A stretch of 64,000 bases of DNA from Methylocella silvestris. Its GTDB lineage: Bacteria; Pseudomonadota; Alphaproteobacteria; Rhizobiales; Beijerinckiaceae. Shown piece by piece: positions 55,507-62,826 of the stretch. Every line of letters starts with the position of its first letter. Position 1 is the stretch's first letter. The translations under genes and the position numbers were made by a program. Location of the stretch: NCBI RefSeq assembly GCF_002891535.1, contig NZ_PDZR01000002.1, positions 124,001-188,000 of the forward strand, given 5' to 3'. The notes beneath the pieces were generated by a model, which ran no database searches, was not told the DNA's origin, and was given only the letters and a program-made list of their open reading frames with translations.

Positions 55507-55580
55507 GGCCGATGATCGGCCTTGCATGAGGAGACGTTTACGCTTGCCGGCTCGCGTCTCAAATGTCATATAGACGTCTC
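55507..55580. promoter_or_regulatory. Repeated operator-like elements between SDR and AraC-type regulator
   Basis: A perfect palindrome GGCCGAT-G-ATCGGCC lies at 55507-55521. The hexamer GAGACG or its inverse CGTCTC occurs at 55531-55536, 55555-55560 and 55575-55580, the last two 20 bp apart, about two helical turns. Typical of a divergent regulator-target promoter; candidate binding sites for the adjacent AraC-type protein. Confidence 0.4.
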
Positions 55581-55602
55581 TTTAGGACACAACGAGCCCT
55601 CC

Positions 55603-56547
55603 ATGCAGCGCGTCGGCTTCACCATTTTCCCCGGCTATTCTATGATGGGCCTTGCTGTCATCTCGGTGTTCGATCTTGCGAACATGCTGGCTGAAAAGCC
55701 CGTCTATGACGTGCGGCTGCTTTCGGAGAGCGGCGGGCTGGTCCAAAGTTCGGTCGGCATGCGAATCGAGACCGAAGCGTTCGATGCGGCGGACTACGAC
55801 ACGCTCATCATCGGCGGGGGGACCGAGATTGCGCCGCCAAGCCCTGGGCTCACGGCCTTCTTGCGGGAAACGCCGCAGCGGCGCCGGCGCACCGCGTCAA
55901 TCTGCACGGGCGCGTTCGTTCTGGCGGAAGCCGGACTGCTCGACGGACGGCGCGCGACGACGCACTGGTTTCACGCGCGGCATTTGCAGGCGTTATTTCC
56001 CAAAGTGAAAGTGGATGAAGATCGCATCTTTGTCATCGACGGCCCGATCTACACCTCCGCCGGGATGACGGCAGGGATCGATCTCGCCCTCGCCCTGATT
56101 GAAGAAGATCTGGGGCTTGAGATCGCACGCTCGGTCGCTCGCAAACTCGTCGTCTACCATCGCCGCGCGGGCGGCCAATCGCAATTCTCGGCGCTGCTCG
56201 AGCTTGAACCGAAATCCGATCGCATCCAGAGCGCGCTGGCTTACGCCAAGCGCAATCTGCATTCGAGATTGACGGTTGAGCAATTGGCCGAGGCGGCGCA
56301 CCTCAGCCCGCGCCAGTTCAGCCGCGCCTTTCATGCCGAAACCGGGCAATCGCCAGCGAAGGCCGTCGAGCATCTCCGCATCGAGGAGGCGCGAATGATG
56401 ATGGAGCAAAGAACGCGTCCGATCGACAGCATCGCGCGGGATACCGGATTTTCCGATCGCGATCACATGCGCCGCGCGTTTTTGCGCGCCTTCGGCCAGC
56501 CGCCGCAGGTTATCCGGCGGAACGCGCGCGGCGAGGCGCGAATTTGA
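55603..56547 (+). CDS. GlxA-type transcriptional regulator (DJ-1/PfpI domain plus AraC HTH)
   Basis: A 314-residue regulator. The N-terminal DJ-1/PfpI-like domain (about 1-190) has IIGGGTEIAPPSP and SICTGAFVLAEAGLLDGRRATTHW with the nucleophile-position Cys (C101). The C-terminal AraC domain (about 215-310) has two helix-turn-helix units: LTVEQLAEAAHLSPRQFSRAFHAETGQSPAKAVEHLRIEEAR and IDSIARDTGFSDRDHMRRAFLRAFGQPP. Start ATG 55603-55605. Divergent from an SDR gene with repeated elements between, so local control is likely. The ligand is unknown. Confidence 0.94.
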   Translation: MQRVGFTIFPGYSMMGLAVISVFDLANMLAEKPVYDVRLLSESGGLVQSSVGMRIETEAFDAADYDTLIIGGGTEIAPPSPGLTAFLRETPQRRRRTASICTGAFVLAEAGLLDGRRATTHWFHARHLQALFPKVKVDEDRIFVIDGPIYTSAGMTAGIDLALALIEEDLGLEIARSVARKLVVYHRRAGGQSQFSALLELEPKSDRIQSALAYAKRNLHSRLTVEQLAEAAHLSPRQFSRAFHAETGQSPAKAVEHLRIEEARMMMEQRTRPIDSIARDTGFSDRDHMRRAFLRAFGQPPQVIRRNARGEARI

Positions 56548-56699
56548 ACCTGCGGCTGAAGTCTCGCGCCCTGCGGCGGCGGTTCAAAAGATAGCCAAAG
56601 CTTTGATCCAAGCTGGTCGCGTCCTATCTATAGAACGCAAAGGCAGGGGCCAAGCGGCTCCGCCCTCCTGCGGCCCTCTTGAGACAAAGGACGACTCCC

Positions 56700-57251
56700 T
56701 TGAAGCGCTTGACCTTGTTTCTTTCCTTTTGCCTTGGGCTTTTCTCAACCGGCGCGATGGCGGCGCTTAAGCCAGGCGACGCCGCGCCCGATTTTTCGCT
56801 TGAGGCGGCGCAGGGCGGCAAACCGTTCAAATTCTCGCTCGCCGAAGCCCTGAAAAAAGGGCCCGTGGTTCTTTATTTCTACCCGAAATCCTTCACCAGC
56901 GTCTGCACGCTGGAGGCGCATGAATTTGCCGAAAGCATCGAGGATTTTGCCGCCGCAGGCGCCAGCGTCATCGGCGTCTCCAGCGACAACATCGTGACGC
57001 AACAGGAGTTTTCGAGCAAGGAATGCCGCGACAAATTTCCGGTCGGCGCCGATCCCGAGTTTTCGGTGATTAAGGCCTATGACGCGGCCTTTACCCTGCC
57101 GATCGCCGGGCCAGCCTATGCGCATCGCATCTCCTATGTGATCTCGCCGGCTGGAAAAATCCTGTCCGCCTATGCGGATTCGGGCGCGGAGAACCATATC
57201 TCGACGGCGCTGGCCGCGGTCCGAAAGTGGCGCGAGGCGCATAAGCCCTGA
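56700..57251 (+). CDS. Exported peroxiredoxin (AhpC/TSA, Bcp-like)
   Basis: Thiol peroxidase of 183 residues with a signal peptide (residues 1-21, SFCLGLFSTGAMA-AL). The thioredoxin fold shows LKPGDAAPDFSLEAAQGGKPF, YPKSFTSVCTLEAHEFAE with the peroxidatic cysteine C69, and a second cysteine in SSKECRDKFPVG (C109). The site reads TSVC rather than the common T/PGC. The start is TTG 56700-56702, preceded by AAAGGA eight bases upstream; an earlier TTG at 56679 would not open with a signal peptide. Peroxiredoxins of this type are usually cytosolic; here it should act in the periplasm. Confidence 0.9.
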   Translation: MKRLTLFLSFCLGLFSTGAMAALKPGDAAPDFSLEAAQGGKPFKFSLAEALKKGPVVLYFYPKSFTSVCTLEAHEFAESIEDFAAAGASVIGVSSDNIVTQQEFSSKECRDKFPVGADPEFSVIKAYDAAFTLPIAGPAYAHRISYVISPAGKILSAYADSGAENHISTALAAVRKWREAHKP

Positions 57252-57323
57252 GCGGCGCGAGCCCACAAAAGCCAACCGTGATAAACCGGCAGCCGTCCTT
57301 GTTCCCACACACGGAATCTGCCT

Positions 57324-58694
57324 ATGAAAAAATGGTTGGCCGCGGCGCTGGACTATATTCCCCGCTGGATCGCGTTTCAGCTGCGTCAGCAGGACTTGCC
57401 GGGCATAGCCGTCGCGGTCACGGCCGGCGGCAAACTGGCGCTCGACTGCGCCTTTGGAATCGCCGATCGCGCTGCCGGCGCCGCCCTGACGCCGGGCCAT
57501 AATTTCCGCGTCGCGTCCCATTCGAAGACTTTCACTGCCGCAGGAATCCTCAAATTGGTCGATACGGGCCGGCTCCGCCTCGACGACGCCGTCGGCCGCT
57601 ATGTCGAAGGGCTCGATCCGCAGATCGCCAGGGCAAGCCTCGCGCAGCTTCTCAGCCATTCGGCGGGCGTTATTCGCGACGGGCGCGACGGCGGTCAGTG
57701 GGTCGATCGTCGGCCGTTTCTCAGCGAGGCGGAATTGCTGGAGGCCCTCGCCGAGCCGCCCATTCTCGAGCCCAATCTCCGCTTCAAATATTCCAATCAT
57801 GGTTATGGCCTGCTCGGGCTTGTGATCGCCGCCGCAACGGGCGAATCCTACAATGACTGGATCGCGCGCGAGGTGGTCGCGGCCGCCGGCCTGACGGAAA
57901 CCTACCCCGATACAGGCGATGGCGCCGGCGTCACACTCAGTCAAGGACACAGCGCAAAACTGTTGTTCGGCGAGCGCCTCGTCATACCGGGCGACAACCC
58001 GACCAATGCGTTGGCGGCCGCGACCGGCTTCGTCAGCTCGGCCAAAAACCTTGCGCTATTCTACGGCCAGCTCAATCCGGACGCAGACCAAAGCATCCTC
58101 AGCGTCGCGAGCCGCCGCGAGATGACGCGGCGCCATTGGCGCGTTCCCGACACGAGCGCGGAGCGGCACTATGGGCTCGGCCTCATTCACGGCGATATCG
58201 GGGATTGGCCCTGGTACGGCCACTCCGGCAGCTTTCAGGGCTTTTCCACCCACACCGCTGTGACGCCAACGCAAGACCTTTGTATTTCCGTGCTGACGAA
58301 TGCGGGCGACGGCGCAGCGGCGCTGCTGTTCGAGGGCGCCGTCCATATTCTGCAAGCCTATGCGCAGAACGGTGCGCCGCGGGACGATCTCGCGCATTGG
58401 GTCGGGCGGTGGTGGAGCCTTTGGGGCGCGCGGGATCTTGTGCCGATGGGCGACAAAGTGCTGGTCGCGCTTCCGGCGCAGTTAAATCCATTCGCCGACG
58501 TCAGCGAGCTGACGTCCTGCGGCGCCGGCGCCGCCACAATTACAAAGGCCGGCGGATTCGGCAATTTTGGCGAGCCGGCGAGGCTCGTTCGCAGCGACAA
58601 AGGGGAAGTCAGCGAGGTTTGGCTGGCGGGCGACAGGCTGCAAAGCGAACAGGCCTTTGCTGACGAGGCAAGACGGCGCTACCCGCGCGAATGA
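57324..58694 (+). CDS. Serine hydrolase, beta-lactamase / D-aminopeptidase family
   Basis: A 456-residue serine hydrolase of the class C beta-lactamase-like (DUF/COG1680) fold. The nucleophile motif SHSK (S65, K68) sits in FRVASHSKTFTAAGILKLV, the second motif in FKYSNHGYGLLGLVI (Y-x-N), and a third WPWYGHSGSFQGF region supplies the HSG/KTG-like triad. There is no signal peptide, so the enzyme appears cytosolic; this argues for an esterase or peptidase role rather than antibiotic resistance. The start is ATG 57324-57326. It follows the peroxiredoxin gene. Confidence 0.9.
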   Translation: MKKWLAAALDYIPRWIAFQLRQQDLPGIAVAVTAGGKLALDCAFGIADRAAGAALTPGHNFRVASHSKTFTAAGILKLVDTGRLRLDDAVGRYVEGLDPQIARASLAQLLSHSAGVIRDGRDGGQWVDRRPFLSEAELLEALAEPPILEPNLRFKYSNHGYGLLGLVIAAATGESYNDWIAREVVAAAGLTETYPDTGDGAGVTLSQGHSAKLLFGERLVIPGDNPTNALAAATGFVSSAKNLALFYGQLNPDADQSILSVASRREMTRRHWRVPDTSAERHYGLGLIHGDIGDWPWYGHSGSFQGFSTHTAVTPTQDLCISVLTNAGDGAAALLFEGAVHILQAYAQNGAPRDDLAHWVGRWWSLWGARDLVPMGDKVLVALPAQLNPFADVSELTSCGAGAATITKAGGFGNFGEPARLVRSDKGEVSEVWLAGDRLQSEQAFADEARRRYPRE

Positions 58695-58703
58695 ACCCCG
58701 GCG

Positions 58704-60434
58704 CTACACAACATCGTCGGCCGGGGCCACGCCCAATCCGCTCAGGCCTTGCTTTTCGGGCGCCGGGGCGGGAGCGCCAGAATCGCGGAATTTGTTGAGG
58801 ATCGGGTAGCGGCGGTCTCTGCCGAAATTCTTCTTCGTCACCTTGACGCCGGGCGCGGCCTGACGGCGCTTGTATTCGGCAAGATAAAGCAGCCGCTCGA
58901 CCTTCTTGACCGTCTCAGCGGCAAAACCCGCCGCAATCAGATCGGAGACGCGCATTTCCTTTTCGACCAGCCCTTCCAGAATGGCGTCGAGCTCTTCATA
59001 GGGCGGCAGCGAATCCTGATCCTTCTGGTTCTCGCGCAGCTCCGCCGAGGGAGGCTTCACCAGAATATTTTCCGGAATCACCGCGCCATCGGGTCCGAGC
59101 GCGCCTTTCGGCTTCCAGCGGTTGCGCAGGCGGCACAACCGAAAAACCTCCATCTTGTAGAGATCCTTCAACGGATTGAAGCCGCCATTCATGTCGCCAT
59201 AGATGGTGGCGTAGCCGACCGACAATTCCGACTTGTTGCCAGTCGTCACCAGCATCGCGCCGAATTTGTTGGAGATCGCCATCAGCGTCGCGCCGCGCAC
59301 CCGGCTCTGGATGTTTTCTTCGGTGAGGCCCGGAACGGTTCCGGCAAACAGCGGCCGCAGCGCGGTTTCGAAGCCGGAAACGATCGGCTCGATCGGTAAA
59401 ATGTCGTAGCGCGCGCCAAGCATATTGGCGCAGGCCTTTGCGTCGGCAAGCGACTCACTCGAGGTGTAGCGATACGGCAGCATGACGCAATGTACGCGGG
59501 CGGCGCCCAGCGCATCCACCGCCATGGCGGCGCAAAGCGCGGAATCAATTCCGCCCGAGAGACCGAGCACGACGCCGGGAAATCCGTTCTTCTCGACATA
59601 GTCGCGAAGACCGAGCACGCAGGCGCTGTAATCGGCCTCCTCGCCCTGTTCGATGGCGGTCTTCGGCCCTTCGACGCAGCCAAAACCGTTGTCGCCGCGC
59701 CGCCACACGGTTTTCGCCACCACGGAGGTAAAGGCCGGAAGCTGGAAGGCGAGCGTCCGGTCGGCGTTGAGGCCGAAGGAGGCGCCGTCGAAAACCAATT
59801 CGTCCTGGCCGCCGACCTGATTGAGATAGATCAGCGGCAGGCCGCTCTCGACGACGCGGGCGGCGACAATGGCGAGCCGCTCGTCGGCTTTGCCGCGCCA
59901 ATAGGGCGAGCCATTGGGAACGAGCAGAATTTCGCCGCCCGTCTCAGCGATGCATTCAACCGGATCAGGCCCCCAGATATCTTCGCAGATCGGCACGCCG
60001 ATGCGCACGCCGCGTAGCGTCAAGGGTCCCGGCATGGGCCCTTGGGCGAACACGCGCTTTTCGTCGAAAACGCCGTAATTGGGCAAATCGACCTTGTAGC
60101 GTATGGCCTCGATGCGGCCGCCGTCGAGCAGCGCATAGGCGTTGTAGGCAAGTCCGTTTTCGACAAGCGGAACGCCAACGAGAATCGCCGGACCACCGTC
60201 GGCGGTGTCGCGCGCGAGATCGTCGAGGGCGGTGCGGCAGGCCTCCAGAAAGGCCGGCTTCAGGACCAGATCCTCCGGCGGATAGCCGGCGATAAAAAGC
60301 TCCGAAAACATCACGACGTCGGCGCCGAAATCCGCCGCTTGCGCGCGGGCCGCGCGGACGCGTGCGACATTGCCGGCGATCTCGCCAACCGTCGAATCGA
60401 TCTGCGCGAGGCCGATGACGAGCGTGTCGGTCAT
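58704..60434 (-). CDS. nadE: Glutamine-dependent NAD+ synthetase
   Basis: Makes NAD+ from deamido-NAD+ with glutamine as amide donor. The 576-residue protein fuses an N-terminal nitrilase-type glutaminase domain with its catalytic triad E45 (SELFIAG), K114 (YKVDLPNYG) and C150 (PICEDIWG) to a C-terminal synthetase with PP-loop GLSGGIDSALCAAMA (293-298 core). The start is ATG 60432-60434; the frame is open upstream into a dispersed repeat, which explains the longer frame to 60512. Its 3' end nearly meets the convergent hydrolase gene. Confidence 0.97.
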   Translation of the reverse strand: MTDTLVIGLAQIDSTVGEIAGNVARVRAARAQAADFGADVVMFSELFIAGYPPEDLVLKPAFLEACRTALDDLARDTADGGPAILVGVPLVENGLAYNAYALLDGGRIEAIRYKVDLPNYGVFDEKRVFAQGPMPGPLTLRGVRIGVPICEDIWGPDPVECIAETGGEILLVPNGSPYWRGKADERLAIVAARVVESGLPLIYLNQVGGQDELVFDGASFGLNADRTLAFQLPAFTSVVAKTVWRRGDNGFGCVEGPKTAIEQGEEADYSACVLGLRDYVEKNGFPGVVLGLSGGIDSALCAAMAVDALGAARVHCVMLPYRYTSSESLADAKACANMLGARYDILPIEPIVSGFETALRPLFAGTVPGLTEENIQSRVRGATLMAISNKFGAMLVTTGNKSELSVGYATIYGDMNGGFNPLKDLYKMEVFRLCRLRNRWKPKGALGPDGAVIPENILVKPPSAELRENQKDQDSLPPYEELDAILEGLVEKEMRVSDLIAAGFAAETVKKVERLLYLAEYKRRQAAPGVKVTKKNFGRDRRYPILNKFRDSGAPAPAPEKQGLSGLGVAPADDVV

Positions 60435-60453
60435 TGAAGAATGCAGCCTTGCG

Positions 60454-60523
60454 CTAGAGCATCCGCCCGAAAAGCTGAAGGCTTTTTGGACCAAGCGGAT
60501 GCGTTGAAACAATGGGTCAGAGC
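60454..60523. repeat. Dispersed hairpin repeat upstream of nadE
   Basis: Plus strand reads CTAGAGCATCCGCCCGAAAAG-CTGAAGG-CTTTTTGG, then CAAGCGGATGCGTTGAAACAA. The tail is the inverse of TTGTTTCAACGCAT in the 15.9-kb copy, so the two share a linker plus hairpin of about 60 bases in opposite orientation. It lies 20 bases before the nadE start codon, within its 5' leader or promoter. Confidence 0.85.
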
Positions 60524-60674
60524 AAAGGTCCGTTCAGTCAGACCAGCTTTTGCTTTAGCGTCATCAAATGTCCTCGCTTACCGCCAAATGGCTGACGCAA
60601 GCGCAGGGCTCGCCTCCGGGAGCGCAGGTGGTTGCGCTTGTCCGCCATTCTCGTCGTGGGGATCGGCCGAGATC

Positions 60675-60702
60675 AAAAAGCCGCGCGCATAAGGCGCGGC
60701 TT
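60675..60702 (-). terminator. Intrinsic terminator of the DAHP synthase gene
   Basis: On the minus strand AAGCCGCGC, a 7-base loop and GCGCGGCTT form a perfect 9-bp stem followed by TTT. It starts 6 bases after the stop codon. Confidence 0.88.
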
Positions 60703-60707
60703 GTGTC

Positions 60708-62099
60708 TCATTCGGCCGCGGCGGGATGGGCCTGCAGGCCCTTGCCCATACGGCCGGTCTTCAACAGTTCTGCGATCAGGAAAGCAACCTCGATCGCCTG
60801 CTCCGCATTGAGGCGGGGATCGCAGTAGGTATGATAGCGATCATGCAGATCCGCGTCGGAGATCGCGCGCGCGCCGCCGGTGCATTCGGTGACGTTCTTG
60901 CCGGTCATTTCGAGATGCACGCCGCCTGGATAAGTTCCGGCGGCTTGATGGACCGCGAAAAAGGCGCGGATCTCGCTCATGATCCTGTCGAACGGCCGCG
61001 TCTTGTAGCCGGAGGCGGCCTTGACCGTGTTGCCGTGCATCGGATCGCAGGACCACACGACGCTGCGGCCTTCCTGTTGCACGGCGCGGATCAGGGCCGG
61101 CAGGCTGGCCTCGACCTTGTCAGCGCCGAAGCGGCAGATCAGCGTCAGGCGCCCGGCCTCATTGTCCGGGTTCAGGATGTCGATCAGCCGGATCAGCTCA
61201 TCCGGGTTCAGCGTCGGGCCGCATTTGAGGCCGATCGGATTTTTGACGCCGCGCGCATATTCGATATGGGCGTGGCCGGGCTGACGCGTGCGGTCGCCGA
61301 TCCAGATCATATGGCCGGAGGTCGCGTAATAATCCCCGGTCGTCGAATCGACGCGCGTCAGCGCCTCCTCGAAGCCGAGCAGCAGCGCCTCATGCGAGGT
61401 GTAAAAATCAGTCTGCCGCAGCTCCTGATGGGACTCGGGATCCAACCCGATCGCCCGCATAAAGCCGAGCGTTTCAGTGATCTGGTCAGCAAGCTCTTGA
61501 TAGCGCGCCGACTGCGGGCTGTCCTTGATGAAGCCGAGCATCCATTGATGGGCGTTTTCGAGATTGGCGTAGCCGCCGGTCGCGAAGGCGCGCAAAAGAT
61601 TCAATGTGGCCGCCGCCTGTCGATAGGCCATGAGCTGGCGCGCCGGGTCCGGCACGCGGGCGCCCGCCTCGAAGGCGATATCATTGACGATATCGCCGCG
61701 ATAGCTCGGCAGCGACACGCCGCCGACGGTCTCCAGCGGCGCCGAACGCGGCTTGGCGAACTGGCCGGCGATGCGGCCGACCTTGACTACCGGCAGCGCG
61801 GCGGCGAAGGTTTCCACCACAGCCATCTGCAGGAAGACGCGAAAGAAATCGCGAATATTGTCCGCCGAATGCTCGGCAAAGCTTTCGGCGCAGTCGCCGC
61901 CCTGGAGCAGGAAAGCTTCGCCATTGGCGACCTTGCCCAGCATGCGCTTCAGCTTGCGCGCTTCGCCGGCAAAGACGAGCGGAGGGAAACCGGCCAGCTG
62001 CCGCTCGACATCCGCGAGCGCTGCGGCGTCGGAATAGACGGGCGACTGCTCAATCGGCTTGGCTCTCCAGCTCGACGGCGACCAGGACTCGACGGACAT
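60708..62099 (-). CDS. aroG: Class II 3-deoxy-D-arabino-heptulosonate 7-phosphate (DAHP) synthase
   Basis: First enzyme of the shikimate pathway, joining phosphoenolpyruvate and erythrose 4-phosphate. The 463-residue product is of the plant-like class II type: [15 protein letters not shown] (metal-binding Cys), [37 protein letters not shown] and [19 protein letters not shown]. The start ATG 62097-62099 has GGGAG eight bases upstream. A palindrome GTCCTA-AA-TAGGAC lies at 62178-62191 in the leader. It precedes the terminator at 60.7 kb and follows the acetyltransferase and gor genes on the same strand. Confidence 0.97.
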   Translation of the reverse strand: MSVESWSPSSWRAKPIEQSPVYSDAAALADVERQLAGFPPLVFAGEARKLKRMLGKVANGEAFLLQGGDCAESFAEHSADNIRDFFRVFLQMAVVETFAAALPVVKVGRIAGQFAKPRSAPLETVGGVSLPSYRGDIVNDIAFEAGARVPDPARQLMAYRQAAATLNLLRAFATGGYANLENAHQWMLGFIKDSPQSARYQELADQITETLGFMRAIGLDPESHQELRQTDFYTSHEALLLGFEEALTRVDSTTGDYYATSGHMIWIGDRTRQPGHAHIEYARGVKNPIGLKCGPTLNPDELIRLIDILNPDNEAGRLTLICRFGADKVEASLPALIRAVQQEGRSVVWSCDPMHGNTVKAASGYKTRPFDRIMSEIRAFFAVHQAAGTYPGGVHLEMTGKNVTECTGGARAISDADLHDRYHTYCDPRLNAEQAIEVAFLIAELLKTGRMGKGLQAHPAAAE

Positions 62100-62177
62100 T
62101 TTTATACTCCCGAGCGGCGCGGGCCGCTCCCAACGATTGCATTTTGGGCCGGAGCCCGGACGGCGCAGATCCTCCGC

Positions 62178-62191
62178 GTCCTAAATAGGAC
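62178..62191. promoter_or_regulatory. Palindrome upstream of the DAHP synthase gene
   Basis: GTCCTA-AA-TAGGAC, perfect 6-bp arms, about 80 bases before the start codon. Possible operator or part of the promoter; no known regulator matched. Confidence 0.35.
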
Positions 62192-62252
62192 TTTTTGGAA
62201 AGAAAGCATCTAGCAGGCGCGGCCCCCCGGATGCAATGTTTGCGCTTTGGGC

Positions 62253-62804
62253 CTATCTGAGCCGCCGCGCCGGATTGCCGGCGACGGTCGCGCGTGCGGC
62301 GACGTCGCGCGTCACCACCGCCCCTGCCCCGACGATCGCGTCGTCGCCGATCGTCACGCCCGGCAGGATCAGCGCCCCCGCGCCGATCCAGCAATTGGCG
62401 CCGATGCTGACCGGACGGCCGGATTCGAGCATGGCCCGGCGCTGCGCCGGATCGCGCGGATGGTCGGCCGCGAGAATTTGCACGCCCGGCCCGATTTGCG
62501 TCAATTCGCCGATGTTCACCGCAACGACGTCGAGAATGACGCAGTTGAAATTCAGGAAGGCGCCCGCGCCGACGCGAATGTTGAAGCCATAATCGCAATA
62601 GAAGGGCGGCCGAATATTGGCGCCTGCCCCTACCTCGCCAAGCAATTCGGCCAGCAGCGCATGGCGCTCTGCGATCGAGACGGCAAGCGTGGCGTTGTAG
62701 CGCTCAAGCCAGGCGCAGGCTTTGCGGTGGGCCGCCGAGATCTCCGCGTCGTCGGCGCGGTAAAGCGCGCCGGCGAGCATTTTCTGCATCTCGCTTTGGC
62801 TCAT
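62253..62804 (-). CDS. Maltose O-acetyltransferase-like (LbH) sugar acetyltransferase
   Basis: A 183-residue left-handed beta-helix acetyltransferase of the Maa/NodL/LacA family. The N-terminal Maltose_acetyltransferase domain (MLAGALYRADDAEISAAHRKA) leads into hexapeptide repeats (ANIRPPFYCDYGFNIRVGAGAFLNFNCVILD) and the catalytic-His region ILAADHPRDPAQR, then PVSIGANCWIGAGALILPGVTIGDDAIVGAGAVVTRDV. Start ATG 62802-62804, 22 bp after gor. The acceptor sugar is not known. NodL-like roles are possible but not implied. Confidence 0.95.
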   Translation of the reverse strand: MSQSEMQKMLAGALYRADDAEISAAHRKACAWLERYNATLAVSIAERHALLAELLGEVGAGANIRPPFYCDYGFNIRVGAGAFLNFNCVILDVVAVNIGELTQIGPGVQILAADHPRDPAQRRAMLESGRPVSIGANCWIGAGALILPGVTIGDDAIVGAGAVVTRDVAARATVAGNPARRLR

Positions 62805-62826
62805 GGGCGGAAATCGGCGAGGAGGG

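Noticed and set aside
60435-60512. 26-residue extension of NadE
   Set aside because: It is a translation of the dispersed repeat, as shown by the near-identical peptide encoded at 15953.
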